Shown: positions 48,438-58,700 of the stretch, piece by piece
Numbering within the stretch: the first letter of the stretch is position 1
Layout: each line of letters opens with the position of its first letter
Source of the DNA: Lotus japonicus
Taxonomy: Eukaryota > Streptophyta > Magnoliopsida > Fabales > Fabaceae
DNA length: 64,000 nucleotides
NCBI RefSeq assembly: GCF_012489685.1
Contig: NC_080044.1
Location: 66,698,732-66,762,731 of the forward strand
Direction of reading: 5' to 3'
Made by a program: the position numbers and the translations under genes
Notes under the pieces: model-generated
The model's database searches: none
Seen by the model: the letters and a program-made list of their open reading frames with translations, nothing else
Told to the model about the DNA's origin: nothing

Positions 48438-48621
48438 TATACACACCTCATTTTTTAAACACTTTATTTTCACCTCCTTTTATTTCTATCTCTCTCATCT
48501 TATCATCTATCACATCTCATATTTTCCCTCTTTTACTTTTTCTTTTCTTCATATCTCTCTCACCATTCCACCTCTCCACCTCAAAAGAGAGGTGTGGATG
48601 AAACATTACTCAATCAATTAA

Positions 48622-49067
48622 TAATTGGATGATGAAGATAAGTGTGGTACCATAAAAGGATGGTGATTGAATAGCATTAATGAAAAATTTATACTCCCTC
48701 CAGTCCTATTTATAAGCAACAAAAAAAAAAATTCACATAGTTTAAAAAATGTAGTTAAATTAGATAAAATACATTAAATATGTCTTGAATCAAAATAAAC
48801 TTCCGAAATTACCCTTTGTTATTAGTGTTGGAAAGTGGAAAAGAGAGAATAATTAATGAGACACATTTAACAAGTTAGAATTAATAAGGGGATCATGGGA
48901 AAAAAATAATTAATATAGCTCAAATTTTCATTTGGTTCTTATAAAAAGGACCAAAATTTTTCTTCTCTTTCATGCTTATAAATAGGACCGGATGGAGTAA
49001 TTGATAAAAAAAACTTCGTTTCAAAAAAAAAATAATAATAATAGTAACTTAAATAAATACTAATATC
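48622..49067. other. AT-rich spacer
   Basis: CTCCCTCCAGTCCTATTTATAAGCA at 48695 onward, with a partial inverted match (TGCTTATAAATAGGACCGG) at 48973, is the terminal word of a Stowaway/Tourist-type plant MITE. The element of about 300 bp between them is probable but the TSD was not resolved. Confidence 0.45.
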
Positions 49068-49076
49068 ATAAAATAT

Positions 49077-50745
49077 GGGTTCATTTAGTGTACACAAGAA
49101 AATCCTTGTGTAAGGTTGCACCACCCTAGATTTACATGTTGTAGCCGGTTACTTTCCAGGTTAATTTTTTTCAATTTTTTTAACTAATTATTTAATCTGG
49201 TTTTACATTATCTAATCTGGTTTCACCAAAAAACAAAAAAACAAAAACCACCACCACCTTCTTACGATTCTTGCTGAAGAGAGAGGAGAGGAGGAGGAGA
49301 AAGTGGCGGCCCCGGCGGTCAGAGGAGAGGCTGCGGTGGCACTTGGAGCAAGGTTTTGCAGTGGAAAGGGTGGAGAGAAAGTGGTCGGCGGGGGCTTTAA
49401 TGGGTTCTTCTCCAATTTTCCTCTCTCTCTCTCTCACTAAGTCTTTCTCTGATTCTACTGTTGAGGGATGAGGTATTGGGGTTGGGGCTTTTCTGGGTTC
49501 ATTCTACTCTTGAGAAAAACTTTGCATCAAACTGATCCAAAAGAAAGGAAACATTCAATTGGTATGAGCACCCCCAATAATTCAAATCAGTTTCATCATC
49601 ATAATCTTCCAAACTCAACAACTTTTGGGTCACAGTTACACTCACTGCAAGCCACAATCAATGTTGTGCTATAGAAATGATTCACTGATTCGAAAAGGAG
49701 AATATGGGTATGATTGAAAAGCATCAAAGATTCAAACTTGGTAAAAAACTTGAAATGGGTCGTACGAAAAAGTAGAGAATTGGAAAGGTGAATAATGAGG
49801 AAGAGAGGCAGAGATTAATTTCTGGTGATTTGTTTCTTGAATTTTTTGGTTCTAGTGATGATGTTTCTGGGTATTTTTTGTGGGGATCATACATTCCTTG
49901 TTTGTTGTTGGGTTCAAGAGGAAGGAGGAAGAATGGGAAGAGAAGAACGGGGTGGAGTTGGTGGTGATTGGTGGGGGAGGGAGGAGAAGATCCGGTGGTG
50001 GCGGCGGTGGCAGATGGGGTGGAGCTGTGGAGGTTGAGGGGAAGAAGGGTGGTGGAGAGGATGAGGAAATTAACATATGAATTTCAAAATTAAAAAAATA
50101 GGCTTAAATACTCTAGGGGTCCCTGAAATTGTACCCCGTATCAAAATAAGTCCCTGAAAATTTTTTTTCCGATTCCGGATCCCTGGAATTGTTTTTTTAA
50201 TCAGAATAAGTCCCTACGCCGGAGAAGACGGTGGTTGACGACGGCGGTCATGGCGGCGCTACGACCAGGGTGTTGGGCCGGCTTCGTCTCGTCCTCAGGA
50301 ACTCAGTGGTGGTGGTCTCGTGGGCTGGGTCGTCACAGTTGAAGAGAAAAGGCCAGTCGCAAGTTGATTTCTTCTCGCCGGAATTTATGGAGCTTCTCGG
50401 TTTCTTCGTGTTAGCTTTGTTTCTTGCGATTTCTTCGCCCAGATCAGATATATGAAGGTCTAAGAGTGTTTTAAACATGTTATTTCATGGTTTGTGGAAA
50501 CAATGAGGAGGCAACCACTGTCTTCTCCGCAGTAGGGACTTATTTTGATCAAACAAATTTTTCTAGGGACCCGGAATCGGAAATTTTTTTTTCGGGGACT
50601 TATTTTGATACGGGGTACAATTTCAGGGACCTACAGAGTATTTAAGCCAAAAAAATATAGGTAACTTGGAAACTTACAATAGCAGGTAAAAATGAGACTT
50701 GTGCAACCTTACACAAGAATTTTCTTGTGTACACTAAATAAACCC
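49077..50745. mobile_element. Mutator-like element, Pack-MULE type, with a second one nested
   Basis: The ends GGGTTCATTTAGTGTACACA and, inverted, GGGTTTATTTAGTGTACACA agree for about 45 bp. The flanks ATAAAATAT at 49068-49076 and 50746-50754 are a perfect 9-bp TSD. The interior from 49.25 to 50.05 kb is GC-rich with purine-rich and CCGGCGG-type words, unlike surrounding DNA, as when a gene fragment is captured. No transposase is present. A smaller element occupies 50101-50648. Confidence 0.85.
50101..50648. mobile_element. Nested Mutator-like element (548 bp) with captured GC-rich core
   Basis: The ends GGCTTAAATACTCTAGGGG and, inverted, GGCTTAAATACTCTGTAGG continue as inverted repeats over about 115 bp. 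The flanks AAAAAAATA at 50092-50100 and 50649-50657 are a perfect 9-bp TSD. The core 50217-50525 is GC-rich, with an open frame without ATG (VDDGGHGGATTRVL ... FFSPEFMELLGFFVLAL) over about 225 nt. The source gene is not recognised. Confidence 0.85.
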
Positions 50746-50754
50746 ATAAAATAT

Positions 50755-51324
50755 CAAATTAAACATTTAGTTATATGGCACAAAAAAAATATAATGCGTG
50801 GTTATTGTAACAAGAGATTAATTTCTATACACCGACAATGTAAATAAGTTTTACACAATAATTCAATCACATCCCTCCATTTTTATAGCTCATAATTAAT
50901 TTTGAATTTAATAATATTTAAAATAGGAAATGAAAGGTTGTGAAATTAATCTGTTGTAACAATTCAATTAACATTGACAAAAAAAAAGTGAGGATACAAT
51001 CACACTCATTTTTCTCTTTCATCTCATTTTTATTTTTTCATTCCCTTTTACTTCATATCTCTTTCTTATTTATTTATCACAACAACTACAAATATCTCTT
51101 ATTTTTCTCTCTCTTCACTTTGTTCTTTTGATGTATAAGGAATTAAAGTATGAAGATAAATTATTATTCTATACCAAAAAAAACTATCGGCTAGCAACGC
51201 AAAAAAAAAGAAGTATCGGCTATCAATTTTTTTCCCACAATTACCTAATATTTAGATGATTCTAAGCTAGAATTTGTTAAGCCCCCTTATGAATTTATCA
51301 AACCAGAATGCTACATTACACCGG
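50755..51324. other. AT-rich spacer
   Basis: No gene and no element ends recognised. Confidence 0.4.
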
Positions 51325-51450
51325 ACTCGGGTGGGTTAAAGTCAATGTCGATGATGCAGTTAGTTCTAGCCTTGTTTCTAGTTGCAGTGGGATTATTTGA
51401 GACGCATGCAGAAGGTAAGTGGGTCAAAGTTTTTAGTCGTAACCTTAGAA
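51325..51450 (+). pseudogene. LINE RNase H N-terminal remnant
   Basis: The frame reads WVKVNVDDAVSSSLVSSCSG then II, a stop, and DACRR. This is the start of an RNase H-like domain of a plant LINE, with the first catalytic Asp kept and an in-frame UGA where Arg is usual. Downstream KWVKVFSRNL is in another frame. Confidence 0.55.
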
Positions 51451-51463
51451 CCATGGCAACTGT

Positions 51464-51650
51464 AGGGTTGGCAACAGGGCTCGTGGGTGCGGGTTTGATC
51501 ATTTTCACACCCAAATCTGAACCCGAACTTAACACCCAAATACAAAATCAAATCCAATATGGGTGCAAAAGTTAAACCCAAACCCGAACCCCTGGGTTTC
51601 GGGATACCCAAACCGAAACCCAAATAAGATCTACCCAAACTCAAAAATCA
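51464..51650. mobile_element. Partial hAT-type repeat related to 35168-35730
   Basis: It begins TAGGGTTGGCAACAGGG and continues with GTGGGTGCGGGTTTGA and AACCCCTGGGTTTCGG, in the same order as in the element at 35.2 kb. No right end is found, so it is a fragment. Confidence 0.5.
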
Positions 51651-51708
51651 ACTTATGCGCCCTCATCCTATAAGGCACGACCAAACCTCGAGTCACGTTG
51701 GATTGTTT

Positions 51709-52283
51709 TTTTTTTTGTATGTTTGAAAATAAACGTGTTCGTTCATTAAGCAGTAAAAACATGCGTACAGGTCAGTATGTCATTATGATGAAATGGAGTA
51801 GCCCCATTAGGAGCTTCCTCAAGTCAAACAAACGTCCCAATAGAAAAAGAAAACTTGACCAAAAAATCAGCAATGTAGTTGCTACAAACAAAAGAAAAGC
51901 TAAAAACATCAAAATTAGAAATCAAGTCACGACAATCGGAAACAACTGTGGCAAAATAAGATCTACCACCAAAAGGCTGTTTCCACGCTTGAAAGAGGTT
52001 AAGACAATTTCCTCAAAGCTAACTCTCCGGAAGCCAAGATCAGAAGCCAAGGACCACCAAAAAGTAAGAGCTTCCGTAATCATCAGAGACAGAACTTCAT
52101 TAGAGACGATACTTCACCAACTGATCACACAACCAAAACGTACCAAGCTCGCTTGAGAAATAGATGCATTAAAATTGAGTTTGAATACAACTCTGGTTTG
52201 AAGTCTTCAAGGCACCTGAGCGATCGTCTAGGGTAGAGGAACAAGTGTCCGCATCACCACCAAGGAAGGGCGCATGTAAGTTG
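51709..52283 (-). mobile_element. 5'-truncated LINE copy with RNase H remnant
   Basis: The A-tail appears as a T-run at about 51706-51717. The flanks CACGTTGGATTGTTT (51694-51708) and CACGCTGGATTGTTT (52284-52298) are a 15-bp TSD with one mismatch. The minus strand reads EALTFWWSLASDLGFRRVSF, GNCLNLFQAWK and YFATVVSDCRDL, the RNase H-like tail of a plant LINE. It contains stops and is inert. The + strand frame of 152 codons over it is a shadow. Confidence 0.75.
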
Positions 52284-52298
52284 CACGCTGGATTGTTT

Positions 52299-53600
52299 AA
52301 CGAAACTAAATTGTCAAAGAGAGTGCTAACAAACACTGATTTTGACATATTTTTCAACACTCTTTTATTAATTGATTGATATTCATGCGTGTTTGATTAA
52401 ATTGAATACGAGTGCAATATTTTTTTATAGAATCCTTATGGTGCAAATACAAGTGATTCTATAATTTTTTTTTTATAGAATCCTTTCAAATTTTTTTTTT
52501 TATAGAATCACTTGAATTTTAACCAACTAATAAAAAAAAGTGTTAAAAAGTGATATTATTAACATATTTCATTGCGAAAATAAAATCTTCACCAAATAAA
52601 CCACAATAACCTCCCAATTGACATCATAGTCCCGAAATACACTAATGATTCATGACTCGTGAGCATACAAAAAATAGAATGTCGAGCTGGTCAGGCAGTA
52701 TATTGGGCCAAGCCGGTCAGTATGGCCCAAGCCAAAATTATTGTTTAGTTAAAAAACATTGTTCAAGCCCACGAAGAACAAAAAGTACAAAGTAGGATCC
52801 TAGTATGAGCTTTTCATTGACCAAAAAGATAAACATTGTTTAAGTTGTTCTGGAAATTTGTTTTGTTTTAAGCGTGCTAATAACACTTTTTTAAACATTT
52901 TCCATTCATTCGCCATGGGTGAGAAGCTTTCATTTCTTGCCTAGTAGTGCTCTTTTTGCCTTTAGGCTCATGGATAAATAAAACAAATAAACTGTCTTAT
53001 TTCAAATTAAAAAATAAATTGTTTTAAAGGTAGAAGTAGCGTAACTAGTTACAATGACTTAACAAACACCGTCAAATTCACACACAAGTTTTTTGTGTTT
53101 GTTTTAAATGTGAAAGAAGAATTTTTTTTTTTTTTATCTCAGAGTTTTGGAGATTAGTCTTATGTTGTTAATTGTGAGGATATCTTAGAAAACCAAAGGA
53201 AAAAACATTTTTAGTTATGAGAACAAGAACAAATTTTTCAAACAAATTTACTAGTTACCTATTTCTCCACCTTTATTTGGAATATTCTTTTTTAATAATA
53301 TTGATTAACACAAATCTAAATCTTTATAATTTATATATCACGTGTTCACTCTGGTACACTAAGTTAAATTTATAATAGATAAATAAGGAAACAAATAATG
53401 TCCGTTAATAGTGCGACATATTTATAAGGAGGGTTGTACCTTTAAGAATGTATGCTCAATTGTACTAAAGAGGCTAAGTCTCAGTCACTTTAATTTGAGC
53501 TAGGTATGCTTGGGTTTCATTTGTGAGCAACTAGGAAGTTGAGCTATAGATTCATTTTTCCCTTGTTGAATCAGCCAAGACAATAATATTTCTTTTCTCC
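52299..53600. other. AT-rich intergenic DNA, nothing recognised
   Basis: Several T-runs with TATAGAATC words recur at 52428-52510. No gene is supported. Confidence 0.4.
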
Positions 53601-53735
53601 GAGGGTTAACTCAAGTGGTAAGAGTTAGGGCCATAAAAGTTGGGATGAGATGAAGGGTGAATGATTCAAGATTCGAATCATGATGAGAGACTAATTTATT
53701 AACATTACTCACAACTAACATTTACTTATAAAAAA
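53601..53735 (+). mobile_element. tRNA-derived SINE
   Basis: Box A is AACTCAAGTGGTAAGAG at 53608, box B is AAGATTCGAATCATG at about 53670, and the tail is CTAATTTATTAACA...TTATAAAAAA. The body matches the family seen at 3.1 and 55.4 kb. Flanks are only loosely repeated (TTTCTTTTCT / TTTCTTTTAT). Confidence 0.7.
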
Positions 53736-53933
53736 TGTCTTTCTTTTATGCGAGATTGCTTGTTGAGGCAAGAAATGACGGTGTGGTTTAATACTAAGAA
53801 GAAGCTGGTACAGGAATAATGACAACTAAATCATCTCCTTCACAGTAGTACATATTAAGCGTATGATATTTATCTTTCTGAAGCTCAAGAGTATAATCAA
53901 ACGCCTTTAGTGCATGAATGCTTGAATAATGTT

Positions 53934-54109
53934 TCATTCACACCTCTCTTTGATGTGGAGAGAGGTGGAATGATGATAGAGATATGAAGAAAAGAAAAAA
54001 CATGAGAGAGAAAGTATGAGATGTGATAGATGATAAGAAGAGATGGATAAAAATAAAAATAAGTGGAAATGAAGTGTTTAAAAAATGAGGTGTGTATATA
54101 TCATTATTG
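53934..54109. mobile_element. Second copy of the 185-bp MITE, inverted
   Basis: The reverse complement aligns with the MITE at 47443-48611 (hAT removed) along its whole length, including CACACCTCATTTTTTAAACA and the GAGAGGTG-containing end. No clear TSD was seen. Confidence 0.7.
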
Positions 54110-54615
54110 ATTTGATTTTTTTTCTCTTACAAGTCTTCTCCATGAGAGTCAATCTTGTTCGAGCAACACCTATGACCCAACACATGGTGAAGCTAACTCA
54201 TTCTTTCCGTACTAGTTTTTTTCATCAACAAGACTCGAATCAATAAAACTCGAATCAAACATATATCATTGAACCAATGAGTCGTTAACATAATTGAATT
54301 TTGTGAATTAAAATATATTAATTTAATTTATTAAAGTAGTATGATATAAAGCAGCGCATGGAGCAAGGATGATGGCAACAAGTAGAGGATCCATTTCCAT
54401 GTACCGCCCCTAGATTTGGATTCGGTCCTCTTTCCCTCGTCTCTTTCCTTTTATTGACTCGTATTTATCCCTATTTTACAGGCTTCGTTTCGTTACGCTT
54501 GATTCATTCTTCATCATTCATCTCTTTCCTTCAAACAATTCAATCTCTATTATTATCATTCATCACCATTACCATTACCAGAAACCTCAATTTCAATCAT
54601 CACCAATTCACCATC
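54110..54615. other. Upstream region of the ATL56-like gene
   Basis: This holds the presumed promoter and 5' UTR. From about 54420 it becomes C/T-rich, which is typical of a plant 5' leader. Confidence 0.45.
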
Positions 54616-55161
54616 ATGCCTCCTCCTCATCAACATGGTACCACCACTGGGGATCTCGATTCCCCTCCACACCCCAAACCAAACCCACCTAACCTCCTCT
54701 CCCTCTTCCTCAAACCCATCATCATGCTCCTCCTCACCTCCCTCTTCTTCCTCTTCCTCGGTTTCGCCGCCTTCCTCCTCCTCCACCTCTTCCTCCTCGG
54801 CGGCGCTCTCCACCGCCTCCGCTTCCGCCCCGGCGCCTCCCGCTTCCCCAACACCTTCCTCCCCCGCGACATCAACAAACTCCCCCATTTTCGCGTCTCA
54901 AAGGGTTCCCCCGCCGCACCCGGACTCGATTCCCATTGCGTCGTCTGCTTAGACGGCTTCCGCAACGGCCAGTGGTGCAGGAAGCTCCCCGGTTGCTCTC
55001 ATGTCTTCCACCGCCGCTGCGTCGACGCGTGGCTTGTCAAGGTCGCCGCTTGCCCCACGTGCAGGACACCTGTTCGATTAAATGCCGATTCCGCCACGGT
55101 TCAATCGCACCCTTCTAGTTCTACTCAATTTGTTACTTGCCCATCTAACCCCATTTTATAA
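54616..55161 (+). CDS. ATL56-like RING-H2 E3 ubiquitin ligase
   Basis: The intronless frame codes for 181 residues from ATG at 54616 (MPPPHQHGTTTGDLD). The frame stays open further 5' but only from a TTG, so the ATG is preferred. A Pro-rich N terminus is followed by a hydrophobic segment at about 34-62 (IIMLLLTSLFFLFLGFAAF). The RING-H2 is C108-x2-C111-x15-C127-x1-H129-x2-H132-x2-C135-x10-C146-x2-C149, with all ligands present. VVCLDGFRNGQWCRKLPGC and VFHRRCVDAWL resemble Arabidopsis ATL56. The first half of the frame is strongly C-rich, which explains the long overlapping frames on both strands. It is a predicted membrane ubiquitin ligase of unknown substrate. Confidence 0.9.
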   Translation: MPPPHQHGTTTGDLDSPPHPKPNPPNLLSLFLKPIIMLLLTSLFFLFLGFAAFLLLHLFLLGGALHRLRFRPGASRFPNTFLPRDINKLPHFRVSKGSPAAPGLDSHCVVCLDGFRNGQWCRKLPGCSHVFHRRCVDAWLVKVAACPTCRTPVRLNADSATVQSHPSSSTQFVTCPSNPIL

Positions 55162-55420
55162 CTTGTAAGTTTTGATTTTTATTTTAACCCCACTTTTCTC
55201 TATGTATAGACATAGTAGTATCTCTTGTATGAATTGCATCATAGCAATGGTCTTTTTCCCCTTTTGGGTTCGCTTCAATGTTGAAACAATGGTTAGAAGA
55301 ATTTGATTGTTGATCATTGTTGGTAATGATTAATGAATGCCTAGTCTTTCAGCGTAGTTTTTGTTTTTGTCTACTCAACTCAGAATTTGATAGTTCACCT
55401 CTGAAACCTCTTTCAGAGGT

Positions 55421-55506
55421 AATTGTAGATGAAGGGTCAGGATTCGAACTATGAGAAGGGATAATTTGTACTAATTTACTAACAACTAACATTTACCTAT
55501 AAAACA
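55421..55506 (+). mobile_element. 5'-truncated SINE with 17-bp TSD
   Basis: The flanks AAACCTCTTTCAGAGGT at 55404-55420 and 55507-55523 are identical. The insert holds a box-B-like GGATTCGAACTATG and the shared tail CTAATTTACTAACAAC...ACCTATAAAAC. It is a recent, short copy about 260 bp after the ATL56-like stop codon. Confidence 0.8.
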
Positions 55507-55523
55507 AAACCTCTTTCAGAGGT

Positions 55524-56316
55524 GATTTCTGTGTTTAAAATTTAAATTACTAGACAAGGAGTTGAACTTGCAGGAGCAGCATAATTTGGGCTATGATCAC
55601 CATAGTCTACCTAATCAATCTACTTGAAAATTATGAGTGTTGTTGTTGAAGTAAATTGACTGTTAAGTTCTTGTTGAATGATTGCTTATTGAAGCTACAG
55701 GGCAGAGGCAGGTTCTAACCTTGCTTCTGTTTTATTACTAAGCGACATCCTGAAGTAGATTAACTTCAGGTTTAAGTTTAACATGTATGTTTGAGTCTAA
55801 TTCTTAGAAAATTTGAAAATTGATAACGTGCATGATTTCTTCCTTTTTAGCATAAATGATTTACATAAAAGACAGGTGCTGAGGTGAAGGGACTAAAACA
55901 AGTACAGGATAACATTTTCTTCATTTAGCTTATACATTTTTGTCCTTGCTTCTGATGCATATGCCAAATTGCTAGTATTTCACAAATTTGGCTTTGCAAG
56001 TTGGGTAGATATTTTTTTGTAGAAGTTGTTGTCACAGTACACTTGATTATTCTTTTTTTTTTTTTTGGTCAATTTGATTATTCTTATCTTATGATAAAAT
56101 ATTCCATTATCTGTTGATTGGCATGGTTGCCAACCCCAATAGCAGTGCGGGCCAGTCAATTCCAAAAGACTTTACTGAGACGGCGGATAATTGGATTTTT
56201 TCTCCAGTTGGATGACTGCTACATCAAATGTTTGGTATACACGAAAGTGTTGACACATTGAGATTGAGAGTGAAAAAGAAAGTGGAGAAATAATATATAT
56301 GATATATGATAAAATG
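55524..56316. other. Intergenic DNA, nothing recognised
   Basis: No gene or element ends were found in this spacer. Confidence 0.4.
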
Positions 56317-56514
56317 GGTTTCACCTACCGTGTGTCAGTCTCAAATTGACACACGGTGCTTCAGTTTCATATGCACCATTAGATCTGATATTTTTAAATT
56401 TTAACGGTTCAGATAAATTAGCATTAAAACAATTCATTTATTAATTATATCTTAATTTACAAAAACACCCTTCTTCTTTCCCAACCCACCCCCATTGGTC
56501 GGATTCATCCACCA

Positions 56515-56673
56515 CCGCACCATCTCCGCCGTGTCGCTTCTTTGTCCGCCGCGCACCCAAGCTTCACTTCAACGAGCTAACTACAGGATCTGAAAGCTCT
56601 CAAGACGAGAAGTCTAATGGTGGTGGTCTCGCTTTAAAACGACGCCGGAGTTGGCTGGAAACTCCAGTTGCAG
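56515..56673 (+). pseudogene. Captured exon-like frame inside the Pack-MULE
   Basis: A frame without ATG reads PKLHFNELTTGSESSQDEKS then GGGLALKRRRSWLETPVA and stops being exon-like at a good donor, GCAG|GTATGTG (56673/56674). The basic RRRSW patch and the donor suggest an exon picked up from a host gene. I cannot name the source. Confidence 0.4.
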
Positions 56674-57084
56674 GTATGTGGAAGTTTGCCCAGATCTAGG
56701 AACCGTGGTGGAGATCTTTGGTGTTGTGCTGCCCAAAAATGCTTCAAAGCCATCAGGTAAGCCATCTCCATGGTTCTACAGTGGTCGGAGTACCGATTGT
56801 GCTGAGAACGCCGCTGGTGTTGCTGTACAACCGCTGGCGGATGTGCGGTGCGTTGGGGTTGTGGCTGTACAACGCAGTGGCTGGATGAACTGCAGTTAGA
56901 GACCCAGCAAAACCCAGAAGAATAGACACAAACCCAGTTTTGATGAATCTGGTTAATTGGAAATGGGGATGGAGAAAGTGAAGAGCTTTGTGACAGAAGA
57001 TGAAGAAGAAGATAGGGTTGGAAGAGAAAGGTTGAAGTTGAAGATTAGAAGAGTGAGAGTTGGTAAATGTCATACCCATTATTC

Positions 57085-57274
57085 TCTAATTTTCTGTCTC
57101 TTGCTTTCTGCTACATTTTCTCATCTTCTGGTTTTTGTTCCTTTTCTTTTTGGCCTCGTGATGCTGTCTATGTGGGGATCCTTGGCTAGTTTCTGTTGTT
57201 CCTGGTCCTTGAGTCGGTTCTACTGCTCTTGGTTCCCTTCTTTATTAATAAATTTCTCCTTCCAAAAAAAAAAA
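57085..57274 (+). mobile_element. LINE 3' fragment nested in the Pack-MULE
   Basis: The insert of 190 bp ends TTTCTCCTTCC plus an A-run. It is flanked by ATGTCATACCCATTATTC at 57067-57084 and 57275-57292, a perfect 18-bp TSD. The T-rich, pyrimidine-heavy body fits the 3' UTR of a plant LINE. It is a strongly 5'-truncated copy. Confidence 0.8.
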
Positions 57275-57479
57275 ATGTCATACCCATTATTCAGTTCCAA
57301 TTAATCTGCAGATCTGGAAAACTTGAAGGTTAGAAGAGTGAGTGTTGGTGATGGTGGAAGGAGAAAGATGGAAAAATTTGAGCAATGAAGGTTAATTTTG
57401 TCTTATCACTCATATAGGAAAACTGAAGCACCGTGTGTCAGTTTGAAACTGACACACGGTAGGCGCAGCCGATAAAATG

Positions 57480-58700
57480 CAATAGAAACAGATTTATAGA
57501 GAGAAAAATATGTGGGATGTCAGGTGTGTTTCGATGTTTAAAACACAAATTGAGACTAGGAGGATGTTTGGGTAAATAGTTTATCTAAGCGCTTACATAA
57601 GCTATTATCACATAAACACATATTATAATTTTTTATGCTGAATGGATGGGGACTGGGTATGAGATGAAACCATGATTATGACTGACCCCAACAGGATATT
57701 GGATAGACAATAGGGCAGTTATGAAATGGATGCAGCTGAGAGTCATCCTCTGATCTATCTCTAATTTTTTTTTTGAAACACTCTGATCTATCTCTATGAG
57801 TGGAAGATAGTAGGCATCTATTGAGTATCAATTTTTTATGTGTACTGTGTAACAAATTTGACTTCCAAAAATGCATCTTGTGTCTTCTTGCTTCATATTT
57901 TGGCAGGTTGCTGGTGATGGATCATGTGCCTGTGAATATTTGAACAAACAAAATGCGAATTAGTTCCCTCTTTTTTTATGCATATCTCCTTATTTATTAA
58001 TTTGGGGTCGGTGCAATAGTTCTTCATAAAAAAAAGAACTGGCATATAATAATATTGGGTATTATGTCACATTTATATAGTTTTTATCATATAACTATTA
58101 TTATGAGGCATGTCGTGTGGCGTGTATCTTCTTCTGTGGGTAGATAGTGTGTTTGGATTGATAGTCAAATACAAATTCGGATCACAACAATTCTATTGAG
58201 TTATAATTTGTATTTTCTATTTAGAAGTAATTCTGGAACATTTCATTAAATATGCTCAGAATAGCTTTTTATTACCTGTTGAATTAATCGGAATTGATAC
58301 TATGTTTGGATATTTGTTAGCTTTGGCCTTAACAATTAAAACTATGTTTGAATATATGTTGACTTTAATTTGGATATCTATTGACTTTGTAAATGCATGT
58401 TAGCACGCAATTTCAAGTAAAAAATGAAATAAAAAAACACACACACATTGGAACAAGTGTACTCTATCGTTGAAATAATATGTGATTGTGAGTGAAATCT
58501 AAGTTGTCGAACCTAAGAGATCGAGGAAACAGACCAAACCTAAGAGATCGTAGAAACGCCACATCTACGTTTAATTTTTTTTGTCAACGGCAAATCTACC
58601 TTAATTTCGTTATTTGACCTCCTTCCACAGCAACAACACTGGTCAGAAACCTAAACAAAACATGATCCATCCTCCATGATCCAACACTCGTAGAGAATCA
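57480..58700. other. Intergenic DNA upstream of the membrane protein gene
   Basis: AT-rich with no supported gene. The minus frame 57676-57876 has no known motif. Confidence 0.45.

Larger units (their letters stand above)
47443..48611. mobile_element. MITE (185 bp) split by a hAT insertion
   Basis: The ends GAGTAATGATATATACAC and, inverted, GAGTAATGTTTCATCCACAC are terminal inverted repeats. The flanks AATCAATTAA at 47433-47442 and 48612-48621 are a perfect 10-bp direct repeat. A second copy, inverted relative to this one, is at 53934-54109. The hAT at 47462-48437 sits 19 bp inside the left end. Confidence 0.75.
56317..57470. mobile_element. Mutator-like element, Pack-MULE type (1154 bp)
   Basis: The flanks GATAAAATG at 56308-56316 and 57471-57479 are a perfect 9-bp TSD. 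The ends GGTTTCACCTACCGTGTGTC and, inverted, GGCTGCGCCTACCGTGTGTC match for about 50 bp. Each end also contains its own palindrome (ACCGTGTGTCA ... TGACACACGGT), so each terminus alone can fold into a hairpin. The interior is GC-rich, holds an exon-like frame (56515-56673) and was later hit by a LINE (57085-57274). No transposase. Confidence 0.88.

Noticed and set aside
51698..52156. A basic 152-residue plus-strand protein.
   Set aside because: The minus strand of the same interval reads as a LINE RNase H tail, with an A-tail and TSD; the plus frame is a shadow.
53601..53735. A tRNA gene, because of box A and box B words.
   Set aside because: No cloverleaf can be formed; spacing and A-tail match the SINE family present elsewhere in the window.
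54454..54615. A 5' extension of the ATL56-like frame by 54 codons.
   Set aside because: The extended frame starts at TTG, not ATG, and the MPPPHQ start at 54616 fits the family.
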